Positions 21,541 to 32,281 of a DNA stretch of 64,000 nucleotides are shown here, one piece after another (the first letter of the stretch is position 1; the number at the start of each line of letters is the position of its first letter). Location of the stretch: positions 407,166 to 471,165 of the forward strand of contig MU008190.1 of NCBI GenBank assembly GCA_010909165.1, read 5' to 3'. Source of the stretch: Anthoceros angustus (Eukaryota; Streptophyta; Anthocerotopsida; Anthocerotales; Anthocerotaceae). A program made the translations under genes and the position numbers. A model generated the notes under the pieces. It was not told the DNA's origin. It was given only the letters and a program-made list of their open reading frames with translations, and searched no databases.

Positions 21541-22827
21541 CTTTGAAGTTTTCTCGGTTATATTGTAAGTAGTTTGTTTCTAGGCAGTTCAAAGACAAGT
21601 TTGTAATAGCATTAGCATGCCAATACAAGAGTACCCTACATCTTATCCAACATGGAACCCTCCATGCAACGCAAGAGATGGCCCATATTATACGACTATG
21701 GCTACGATTACAATTAAATGGGAATACGCGAAAGTTTCTCAAGGAAGATTGGTCCACCCAAAAAAGGGATGAAATTATTTATATTATTATCATTATCTGA
21801 ATATTGGTTGAGTAAGCATAAATATATGAAGAGGACAGAATAGACTATCGTAGGGGTTATTTGGGAGCAGCATAACCACTAGAAGGAAATAACTTACGCA
21901 ATATGATACTTGGGGCAAAATGAGTAAATTCAAACTTGATCTCGGATTTCAATGTAGCATCATTGGGTCCCGTCAGAAACTTAAACCTCTATAGCTCCTA
22001 CAGCAATCAGCCTATGGATGCCAAACCGGTCCAAGTATTGAGGACGATAACCGCAATGCTAGCCACCCCATAGAGGGCAATTGAATGCATCTTCAAGGAT
22101 CAACCCTTATTTTACCAAACAATCAATCATTCTGTTGGAGGAGTTCAATTTTTCTTATTGTTTGGAAGGCTATGCTACCCAAGTTAAGAATTTTTCTATA
22201 ACACATTACCTTATGTAAAAAACTAGTATATGCTTTCCTGGAGCACCAATGTCATTGTCAAGAAGCATTCCTAAACTCATCTCCATCACAAAGCTAAGTT
22301 ATACTATAAATCTCCAACTTTTTGTATATGTCTGCCAACCTCAACAACTCTTCGATGATTCCCCGTGAATACAAGGTTAATAAATTTTGGATTGAGCATG
22401 ATGCACTTGGCGCACAGTTTCAAGCTCTTATCCTCGAGTTATAACACCAAGGCTTCCACATGTGACTTGAACTTGGATTTTTTTTCAAGCTTTTAAGAGA
22501 TTACACGAGCCTTCCAAAGCAACCATAATGTATCACAATGTTATTTCCATTCGGACGGAAGAGAGCAAATTCCAAAGATGGTTACGCTAAATATCTGTGA
22601 GAGCAAGTAAGCAGAATAAAATTAAGTAAATTGCTTTCCTGCCAATTGCTCACAGTTTACTAATGATTAACAAAAATACAAAGCGCTGGATTTATGTCAA
22701 GGAAGCTTGACATTGTGAAAGAAGGGGCACGAAAAGTGAACTTGAGATCAAAAACGTATAAAATAATGTACAATAAATGCTGAGGTGTTAACTCACTTAA
22801 AGAGAGAAGCGTAGACGTTATTAATAG
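21541..22827. other. Intergenic, no gene recognised
   Basis: AT-rich with many stops in all frames. The stretch around 21580-21770 keeps a partly open frame on both strands but matches nothing I know. Confidence 0.4.
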
Positions 22828-23602
22828 GTGAGATGGGGAATCCCATCTACCCCTGAAGACCGAGGAGGAACAACCCAAAAAGGGCTAATAGTAAAACGGG
22901 AAGTCCTAGTCCCCTCGAATGCCTTTCCCGTAACTACCTCGCACAAGGATATTGTGATCGTGATGATGAAGGGCCTACCTACCACCGGTGCCAAAGAAGC
23001 CGCTAGTCCTGTGCACGTAGCCGTCCTATAAACAGCATTAGCGAGCACTTTTTGCAAAGCTATGGAGCACCGGGCGAAGAAAGCCACCGGAGGAAAGGGA
23101 GGCCCTCCAATCGTATGTGATAGGCTTTGCACTCCTTAATTAACCTAGAGAAGTCCTTACCCATAGCCCCATGAGTCTCAAGGGCGAGGGGGATGAAAAC
23201 ATGGCCATCTTGCATAGGAGAGTACTTGTGAGTCTTGCTGGTTGCGCATCCTTCCGCCGCCCAGTTTCTCCACATCGCCCACTCCGGACTTTGATATTGC
23301 TTCCACAGTTGCTCCTGTTGGCAATGGCTCAAACGACTTTGACATCTTAGCATAGGTTCAAGAAAAGATCCTAAAACTTCCTTCAGTGTCTTTCGCCGGT
23401 GCCTTCTCCACGGTGCCTTTGCTCTTCGCTGATTTTGTGGATAAGGTTGAAGCAGATGCATTGACCGGGATTGCTGCTCAGTAACCCGTAGGCCGTAATT
23501 CCGGATGCTTTTCCCGATACGCCGCTTCATTGTGCTCGTTCCTCCCACAGCTAGGGAATGACTCCTCACCCTTGAGTCCTCCGAATGCATGCTTGTACTC
23601 AT
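22828..23602 (-). pseudogene. Retroelement relic: tail following a plant reverse transcriptase
   Basis: Minus-strand frames carry the order of motifs seen in the C-terminal tail of plant non-LTR-like RT proteins: WAAEGCATSKTHKYSPMQ, then FIPLALETHGAMGKDFSRLI, then CSIALQKVLANAVY. The same motifs, in the same order, occur on the plus strand at 30400-31020 and 41390-42020. No catalytic RT motif is visible here. Frames shift at least once (near 23060-23130). The source element is not identified. Confidence 0.5.
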
Positions 23603-23819
23603 GACGGGAATGGTCCATCCCTCGGCACCTCACGCAGGGGCTCATCACTTGGGATGTGTGGGCTGGCTTGTCTCGCCGAGCTCCTATAGTGCTTTCCTAT
23701 CTTTATTCTTTATGCATCACGATTGTGAAAACGCCTTCCCTTTTGTTGTGTACGTCGTAAAAGGCTCGTGAATGAGACGATGGGCTGTCGGGTGTAAGCT
23801 CAAGGCCGACGGGTGTAGC

Positions 23820-23925
23820 AGTACTTAAATGGGTCCCTAAGGGAGTTAATGTTCTTGGTGCTAGTAGCTTAGGCACACCATGGTACAAGGGTTATAAAGA
23901 ACCATTAAGGAAAATTCGATCCAGT
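23820..23925 (-). repeat. Dispersed repeat, copy C (inverted)
   Basis: The reverse complement reads CGAATTTTCC, then ATGGTGTGCCTAAGCTACTA, then CACCAAG, then ACCCATTTAAGTAC, in the same order as copy B at 5105-5280. It lies about 220 bases upstream (minus sense) of the RT-tail relic, so the two may belong to one element. Confidence 0.5.
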
Positions 23926-24213
23926 CGACGGACTATAATAGACTTCATTCTTCTTCTATGCCACCGCCAAAGGAAAAACCCGATTTTCGATGTCGTTGAA
24001 ATTACCGGTTTTGGAAAAGTCTAATTATGTAGGGTTACTTCCTGGCAGCATATAAAACCGAAAGGGTGACGGTAAGATAATGGTGAAAAGACAGAAGACA
24101 GCCCTATTTGTTTCCAGCAACGGACTACCGGACTGTGCAGTGCCGCATGGTGATCGCAGGTGTAGAACTGGCCTACAATGTTTGGTGGGTTGACGTCTCG
24201 GAGGTTCGTGGCC

Positions 24214-26548
24214 ATGGATAGTCTAAGCTCTGGGAGCGAAGGGGAGGCGTCATCCGACGAGTGGTCAGCCCCTAATGGTTTGTGTAAACTAAGCTGCTGA
24301 TTTGTTGAAAGTACCCTTTTCGATATCTTGCCTTGGCATCCAGAAGCTTTGTTGTTTTCTCCGTGCCCAACCGTGACGAAAGCCCTGTTGCAGGTATCTG
24401 CAGCATGGCCGAAGAACTTGAAAGGAAGGGATCTCAGTTGTGTTCGGAAGCCCTGAGTTCTTGGAGCCGTTTTATGGATGATGTGCATTCCGAACTGCAA
24501 CTGTCCGAGTCGGATATAAGGAAGCGCCGAGACCTTTTGCAATATGTGGATGCGCTTGTCAAGTCACAAGTTCCTGGTGAGTAGGTGATTGCCAGCCCGT
24601 CGCCTGGACTTGCTGCTGAGACTTTTAATCCTCATGAACTGTAAGTGCAGGGAGCTTCATCACTCCGTTTGGCTCTTATACCATGGCACTATCCACTCCA
24701 TCGAGTGACCTGGATCTTTCTCTGACTGCTTCCTCACATCAGCAGAGGAACCCACCAAAAGACTACCAAATATTTATTCTAAAACGGTTGCGGAGGGCCT
24801 TGCAACAAACTTCTTCAGGTATGCACAATCTGTGGGTCTTCTTCTCCGTTGCTGTCTGGGTGGCCTGTTTGGATGAGTAGCTTCACAACACATAGTAGTC
24901 GGAAGGAACAAATGAGTGGCGGAACTTGAGATCATATTTACGGGGTTGCCTAACAGTGCCGCTCTGCTCTGCTGTATTAGGATTCATCGGTGTCGAAGCA
25001 GTTTTGCGAGCAGCAGTTCCTGTTATTAAGTTTCAGGACTGCAGGAGTGGAATTGAGTGTGACCTGTCTATAGGCAATGAAGATGGGATTATAAGATCTA
25101 GCATTTTAGCCCTCGTTGGTCGCATCGACCAGCGGTTCGGCAAGCTTTGCTACTTGGTCTGTGTTCTACCCTTTTGTCCATCCTTTCCTGTCCCCTCCCG
25201 TATATGAGCTGGCTTCTGTTGCAGCAGAATCTTCTGAATCCTTTAAAGTTTTAGTCTCCTACTTCAAAGTGCTCCATGTTATGGGCACTTCGATTGTCAA
25301 CTAATTCAGTTGATTGACATGGATTTTTAGGTGAAGGCATGGGCTAAAGCTCAGCATGTCAACGACTCCAAGACAGGCTCGCCAAACTCGTTTACATGGG
25401 TTCTTCTTGTTGTCTTACACCTGCAGACTCGTTCACCACCGATATTGCCCCCGTTTTCAAACCTTCTGGAAGGTACTTATTTCCTTCATCACTCTGATAT
25501 CTATCTGCGACTGCTTTTGTAGTTCTCAGCATGGTTTTTGGTCTTGTCTCCGACTCCAGGTTTGTACTTTCCTGGCGATGCAAGCTTAGATAGAGTTGGA
25601 ACTCGTATTGAACAACTTAATCGTTTTGGTCGAAACAATTGTGAGACCATCCCCCAGCTGTTCGGGTCATTCTTCACCAAGGTTTGTTCGGCCCTCAATT
25701 GTTAAGGTTTATCATCGCTGTTCACATTGTACACCATCAGGTGCACTGATAGGCATGGTACTCTGCAGCTGGTGGCAGTTGAAAGCCTCTGGGAGCGAGG
25801 GCTTTGCGCAAGTACATGGGAGGGTAAATGGGTCTACAGTATTTGGAGAAACAACATCGGTTGTGTGTGTGTGAGTTTTCAACCCTCACGGTTCTGGGAC
25901 ATCTTTGTCACCCGGTCCAGGACAGCGCCCCTGATATTTGTTTTGCTTCCGTAGGTGGAAGACTTTCTTGATCGCAACATCAATGTTGCAAGAGCTGTTC
26001 AGAGAAAGGAAATGAGGAGACTCTCTGATGCGTTGCGCCTCACGATCAACATGCTTAAGACACCAAAAGAAGATATCGACTCAGTGGGTGTGCGCCTTTT
26101 CGGTGTGGCGCGCAAAGACAGAAAGCGCAGGCCCCAACAACCGCCACCGGAGGCTCCCGGAAAACGAGTGTCAAATCCAAATTTTTCTCGGAGAGGGGAT
26201 GGGCCCGGCTGGCCTTCCAGTATCCGACAAACGCTTCCAGACTCCCAAGATGGAGGCGGATGGGCATATTCTGGAAGGCAAGCTGTCGGGGTACTTGTAC
26301 AAAATGTGAATCAGGCCACATGCCAACCTGTGGCCAGGGATTGGGCGGGTGAGGCGGCCTTCATTCCCGATCAAGTGTATGCTGTTAGACCTCAGGTCGG
26401 TGCAACTGTGCCACATTCTTTTGCGCCGCCCGTCTACCAAGGATTTAATGTCACCCGGCATCCTACCCACAGGAATCCCGACCCTGGTTTTCCTGGTAGG
26501 ACCGCCGAGGGGCCGCCGACGTTAAGTAGGTACATATCTAGAAAGTAG
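24214..26548 (+). CDS. HESO1/URT1-like terminal nucleotidyltransferase, eight exons
   Basis: Proposed exons: 24214-24277, 24394-24576, 24651-24818, 24981-25156, 25331-25472, 25560-25681, 25769-25864 and 25955-26548. All introns are GT-AG and phases agree, giving 514 residues. The nucleotidyltransferase core has PFGSYTMALSTPSSDLDLSL (residues about 88-107; catalytic Asp102 and Asp104) and a third Asp at IECDLSI (about 166). The PAP-associated region includes KAWAKAQHVNDSKTGSPNSF, PPILPPF and VEDFLDRNINVARAV. Relatives add uridines to the 3' end of unmethylated small RNAs and AGO-cleaved 5' fragments, which leads to decay. The C-terminal about 150 residues are Pro/Gln/Gly-rich and disordered. 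The start MDSLSSGSEGEASSDEW is inferred from a good donor at 24277. Exon 7 boundaries are the least certain. The last exon is partly duplicated at 37098. Confidence 0.8.
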
Positions 26549-27135
26549 AGCTTGTGCCCCTGCTTAGCTAGGAGTTGTGGAAATATAGTACATAGGTTGG
26601 ATCTCGATTGGCATCTCGTAATATAAAGGTGTAAAGGAGGGCGATGGAGGCATCCAGCAGCGAGTCGTGACAAGATTCAGACGCAGTGGTAATGTAAACG
26701 AAGCTTGCTCAATGCTTGGCAAGTCGCTACCGTCCAGTTCCCGGAACCATGATTAGGTAACCGGCCTAACCATTGATTAGGCATCTACGGCTGGATCTAT
26801 AATCTCGGCTCTGCACAACCACGAGCCACTACATGTCAAGTGCCCAAAGTTTGCAAGTTGACATAGTTACAGCAAATGGAAAACCTGAAGCCCTACGAGA
26901 TTTCAAGTCCTCAATGTACCACGCTGCACTTAGCACTGCTAAGTACCTGGTTAATGGCAAGATGACTTTCACGTCATCCACGCTTGGCGGATGAGGAAAA
27001 AGAACCCTGGAGGAAATGTTCAGGTTAGTGACAGGGTCCTTAACATGTCCGTGAAAATGTCCATGTCCCAGCCGTTGTAGGCGCCCTGAGATTCCCCGCT
27101 GCGATATAGACAGGGAGGCACGGCGAGTAAACGGC
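26549..27135. other. Intergenic between HESO1-like gene and DUF599 locus
   Basis: Likely 3' flanks of two convergent genes. No additional gene seen. It is duplicated at 37538-38114. Confidence 0.5.
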
Positions 27136-27961
27136 TCACAACTGCATGCTGCCGTTAGGCGGCTCTTCCCTGTTGCCGACTCGAGCAGCACTGGCATGCT
27201 CTTCTTGGTCACTGTAGCACAAGCATAGAATCAAGAGGATTGCACCACCAAATACAGGAATGGGGTGGAAAATCCACGTAAGGAGAACGAAGCCCAAACA
27301 GAATATTCTGGTGCCCGAGGTGTACAAGGAGGAGGCGGTATCGAGGACATCCGCCACACGCTCCGGGCTCCATCCAATATCCTGGGCCTATGCAGAGGAT
27401 GTTGATGAGTACGTTGACGTGATTATATAACTTGATGAGACTGAATGTAGAGCAGGAAACAGATGAGGAAGCAGGCGCAAAGAACCCCGAACTTGAATGT
27501 GACGAAGATATCATTCTCGGAAAAATGGTGCGAGTCAGGGCATCTTGATTTGGTAACTGCTGCTGATGATAGCCGCCATTCCTGTGGTAACCAGAATCGT
27601 TATGCCATTAAAGTGGACCCCATTATGCAGTTCCGGAGAGTCTGGACAGCCAGAACGGCCCTGCCCGGGTTGTCCTGCGACAAGGCATCGTGTCGTGAGC
27701 TCAACTGCTCAGATAAACAGTGTGTTATACAGAAAAACCTTTCATGTATACAGATTGATTCCAAAATCGGTAACAGCATGCGATGGGCGCAGAAGGGGCA
27801 TGTACACGTACTTGCATAATGCTTTTCACCCACTCTCTCCCAAGGCCAAGTCTATTCCTGCCGACTGTTCTCTGTTTGTACCACCTGTATATCTGATACG
27901 CTGCCACCGACGTCACTGCGAAAACGCCTGAGCAAATGTCGATTGCCATTGAGCTCCACAT
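27136..27961 (-). pseudogene. DUF599 membrane-protein gene, copy 1, frameshifted
   Basis: Corresponds to the intact gene at 38115-38957. Exon 1 (27961-27812) is in frame. In exon 2 (27674-27136) several small indels break the frame. The clearest is near 27599-27604, where ATGGCAACATCAGCGATT of copy 2 is shortened to ATGGCATAACGATT and creates a stop. Further 1-2 base losses occur near 27521-27545 and 27385-27400. Some fall in homopolymers, so sequencing or polishing error is as likely as true loss. Confidence 0.75.
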
Positions 27962-29345
27962 CGTTCTCCGCAAGCTTCAGGAAATTCTGGAGTGCTTAGT
28001 TGTATTCTGATAGCAAGCAATCAAGAGAGTGTCATTGTCTGGAGCTACTTCACTACAAAACATAGATCCTCAGCTCCTTCATAGGTGAAGAGATGCCGGT
28101 GTCACTCAGAACAAGAACGATCGAGATTTCTTGGTGCAACCACATGGCTTGTGGAAGAAGAGGGACAATTGAAAACTCGAGCTGCCTGTTAGAATATCTT
28201 ACGTTGAACTCTCCAAGTGAACGTTACAAATTCTAACAGACCTTATGCTCCACAAGAGCCACGCAACACAATGATCCAAAGCAAGAAAGACACGCGTCCG
28301 GGAAAGACAGCCGAGGTGATCTGTGCGCAGGGCTCACTCGCATCACTTGCTGTCTTCAAGCAATGCATGCGCACAGCTTCAATTCTCAAGGAAGCAGGTC
28401 CACACGCACTGCAAAACAAAGGGGATGAGGTACCGTTGCAGAAATTCACAAAACAATCCCCAGATTCAAGCATCCGGAGGACGCCGCACAAACAAATCAT
28501 CACAGGCTCAAGACGGAAACAGAGAAAACAATCTGCGTACCCGTTCCTTTGCTTATTGCAGTTGAGCTAGCTATCCCGGATCCCCGAGGAGGAGATAGAC
28601 GATCCAGCACAGCAAGCAACTCCTCAATCACAATTGCCACGCGCCAAGCAAGGGCAAAGACAGTGAGCAACCATAGCGTCCACTTGCAAGACGGAATTGC
28701 TTTCAGATGCTGCTTGCCGGCAATGCAGGGCCTGGAACGGCTCCAAAACCGCTCAACACCGTGCGCAGGGCTCAGCCGGTCCCCGGAGCAGCTGGAGATG
28801 GCTGGGAGCAGCCGGCTGGAGCGCGCACAGAAAAGCAGCATACGGGAGCTCAAAGGGGGAGGAGGTGGCGCTGCCGAGCCGGGAGGGACACAGAGGCGGT
28901 ACATACTCCGAGCATGAACAGCAAGGCATGGTCCAAGACGCACGCCGCATGTATGTGAGCCGATATACGTCACCAGGTAACCGCCTGGAGTTCTCGCAGC
29001 ACCTGAACGGCAGGATTGCGATGCTCGGCCCGCGGGACCAGCAGTTGCGCAGAGTGCGGCGGCTGGGGCCTGCCATCGTCCTGCCCGGTGTACATGGCGT
29101 GGAGCCTCCCGGCCCCCGCACTGCTCTCTGCTGCTCGCCGTAGGTCTGATGTCTCATACTTTAACCGTACATCAGGGTTGTTTTGTATTAAATTGGATGA
29201 TATCGACAATAAAACACACATGCATATGCAAATAAATACGAAGCGGGATGCTGCAGCAGTTCCGAGAGGGAACTACAGTACCCGGGGCTCCACCATGCTG
29301 CCGTCGCGGGTCGACCTCTCCACCACGGCTGTAGTATAAACATAC
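27962..29345. other. Region upstream of DUF599 relic, no assigned gene
   Basis: Holds GC-richer sequence (28680-29140) with overlapping open frames on both strands but no recognisable domain. It probably includes the DUF599 promoter and leader. It is duplicated with small changes at 38958-40360. Confidence 0.4.
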
Positions 29346-30399
29346 AGTCCACACCGTCCCATTAAGGAGGTGTCGATTATATTTTCCCTATTTAATAATA
29401 ATAAAAATATTGTAAACTTTAAAAACTAAAAAATATCCAAAAAAAAAGAAAATTTTAATTTTGATTGATAGGTTTCACTAAAAATAACTTTTAGTACTTC
29501 TCAGAGTTGTTTGAAAGCTAGCACTTTCTGTAAGCAACATCAAAAAATTTCTACCTATCATAAAGGAAAAAGCTTAGCTTAAGAGTCTTTAATCACACCT
29601 AAAAGTCTATTGTGCTCTGAAATAATCGATTCCCTTTTCTTTATTTATTTTAATTTTTTTAGTAAAAAAATTAGAAATCCCATTTAGGGAGTGAAACTAA
29701 CATGAATGTATGTTTCAAAAGGTCCCAATTACCATTTAGGGGAAAAGTCCCATTTATTACATTGTAAACTAAAGGGAGTAGGATGGGAGGTCCCATTTAG
29801 AGAGGAATCCCATTTATAGAGTTCACAATTAGGGGGGGCCGACTGTACATTTGTTTTCATTCAATGCTGTGCATACCCAAACATAGATTGAGCCGTGCAT
29901 ACAATAGTAGGGAATACGTCGTACTCGCATAGCCCTGTCGGCAGTCGACCTCTTAATCACGGCTCTAAAAGTACACACATGTATCCATTCTACTTTATGT
30001 ACTCCGGGGTAGCGTATCAATATGTACAGAAGGTGGGAACCCTTAATGCGACAGCGTAATTCCAAGTTTTGGGGCCGAGACTTATTGTTGTTTTAGAGGA
30101 AGAGAAGCGATTCTTATCCCATTTCCATTTCCAACTCACTTACCTAGTCACGAGGAGAACGGTGATGATGACACTTTTAATTTATTTTAATTTTAATTTT
30201 TATAATTAAAAAATTATGACTATGACAACTCATTTCAGTAGTGATTCACTCCAAAGAAGTTCGATTAGGAAGTTAAAAAACTTTATTCTCTAAAGAACTT
30301 TAATAATGATGTTCTTAACTTTGTATATTTGGTATGTCCAAACTGTCCTTTTAAACAAGATTCATTGTCCAGTATTGAGGCGTTCTACATCGCACCAAT
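29346..30399. other. AT-rich block with reiterated TCCCATTTA motif
   Basis: No gene. The motif GTCCCATT or TCCCATTTA recurs at about 29357, 29677, 29746, 29788 and 29807, and GTCCCATTAAGG at the left edge resembles the CCGTCCCAT-type ends of plant mariner-derived MITEs. Matching inverted ends were not established. It is duplicated at 40361-41389. Confidence 0.4.
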
Positions 30400-31020
30400 A
30401 ATTTTTTCCACTGCGATGCGTTTTTGCCTAGGCTTGGTCCTCCGCTTGCTTGTCTTCAACTTGGGCGGCAAGGCCCTCCTCGATGACTCTGTGACGTTTG
30501 GCCGCCCGCGGGTGGGCAGTGTATCGCCACGCATGACGCCTTCCGGAACGTCATGTTCTCTATTGCTAGGGAAGGCGGGTTCCTTCTATTGAGGGAGCGC
30601 CCTTACACCCTACTCACCGGGGTTTCGCTTAGAGCTGATCTATTTTTGACCCGGGGGGATCAAGTTCCGGTTGCTAATGTGGTTGTAACAGACCCCACCC
30701 GGGATAGTGTCTGCGAATATGTTATTCTTAACCCTCCAGGTTGGGCGGCAGAGGGATGCGCGATAGTTAAGGTCCACACGTACTCTCGTAGGCAGGACGA
30801 CACGCCTTTGTCCCTCTTACCATCGAGACTCACAGAGCCATGGGCAAAGATTTCTCCAGGTTTGTCAAGGCCTTCTCCAAGGCTTATCACAGCCGCAAGA
30901 ATGGGGTTGGCCTCCCCCTTTTGTTGTATTGTTGCTTTCCCAGAGGGTTTGCCGCCCAGAGGGCATTGGCCAACACAGGCTGTAACGACAATGAGTGGGA
31001 GATGCACTGACATCGGTAAG
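30400..31020 (+). pseudogene. Retroelement relic: RT tail, duplication copy 1
   Basis: Decayed coding sequence with motifs HDAFRNVMFSIAREGGF, LRERPYTLLTG, ADLFLTRGDQVPVANVVVTD, GWAAEGCAIVKVHTYSRR and, after a frameshift, an ETHRAMGKDFSRF segment. It is homologous to 22828-23602 and 41390-42020. In plants this block follows the catalytic part of non-LTR-type reverse transcriptases, and no catalytic part is present here. Confidence 0.55.
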
Positions 31021-31599
31021 TAGGTCTTTTCACATCCCAAACCAAGTTCTTGACGGTTGGTGGTTTTGAAATGCGTGATCGTGGGGGCTAGTCCCCCTGG
31101 CATGGTGCTCTTCATTGGGTTTTTCCCCCTTTGTTGGGGTGGATGGGTTTTTCCATCTCTTTTTTATAGTAAAGTCTCATTTTTATCTTTAAGACAAGAA
31201 ATATGCCAAATCTTAAGTTCTTAGAGTGCTTCATTCGGGGCTTTTGTGTGCATTGTATCCATATCATGATGTTATATATATATATATATATCACAAATAT
31301 TCTTCTTGTTAGTTTCTTTAATTCATGTCTCTTGTCCACGATTCCAATGACTCATTCAAGATGACACAATAGGATATGTGACACTTACATATTAAGGGTG
31401 CAGGTAAATTATATGCCTACAAAAAAACGTTATAGTTCATGTGGAACGCAAAAGTTTGGGCAACCAACCCAAAAGGGCCAAAAGACGAACAAGTTTGATT
31501 TTTTTTGGCTAGGAACGATTGAAAAGAAGCATGCCAGGAAAATTTCTGAGAATCTTGAAGCTAGAGCTGTAGAATATTGTTAGAAGGCGAAGAGGATAT
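31021..31599. other. Spacer between RT relic and plus-strand LTR element
   Basis: AT-rich, with a (TA)n run at about 31272-31291 and no gene. It is duplicated at 42021-42569. The 5' end of the truncated plus-strand element may fall inside this stretch. Confidence 0.4.
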
Positions 31600-32281
31600 C
31601 CCAGAAGAAGAACGGGTCGAAACGACCCCTGCATTTGCGTGAGGGCAACCGAAAGGTTGGTGGGACTACCGAGGTCGCCACACTACGTAGGGTGAAGGAG
31701 GGATTATCACGTAAGGCATTACCGTAGGCTGACAAATCTAAAAAGGGAATTTAGAATAGAGGGGGATATCCACTATATATGCTCACCAATAGGGAATAAA
31801 TATATAGAGTAATTAGAAAGCGTTAATTAGGATAGGTGATAGGAAAATAGGTAGTTTAGATAGAATTAGGATTTTGGAATGATGAACCCAATCTAGCAGC
31901 CGCCGTGTACATCTAAGGAGGGCAAAGTGCGCGCCGCTTCCACTCAAGAACAAGAGAGCTGGAACGTGAACGCAAAAGGAAGGAAGATCGCCATCAGAAG
32001 AGAGGCCGCCATCGCCAGCAAGCCGGGAGGCTCGCGCTTCATCGAAAGGAGACCGAACCCAACCGCGAGGCGTGAGCGAGGAAGGAAAACGCGAGTGCCA
32101 AGTGAGAGAACTCGCCCGCCACCGGAGAGGAAGTGTGGAGCGAGCGCCAAGGAAGCAACGTGGTCATAGAATTGAAGGCGTGAAGAGCGTTAACAATCGC
32201 GCGGCCTACCCGGAAGAAGGACAACGGGAGGAGTCACCGAAAGGAAGACTTGGGCCAGGTGGCTAACGTAGCCGCAGTGAA

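Noticed and set aside
28500-29340. Overlapping 100-160 residue frames on both strands upstream of DUF599
   Set aside because: GC-rich open frames on both strands with no domain; the two duplication copies differ by frame-changing indels, arguing against coding.
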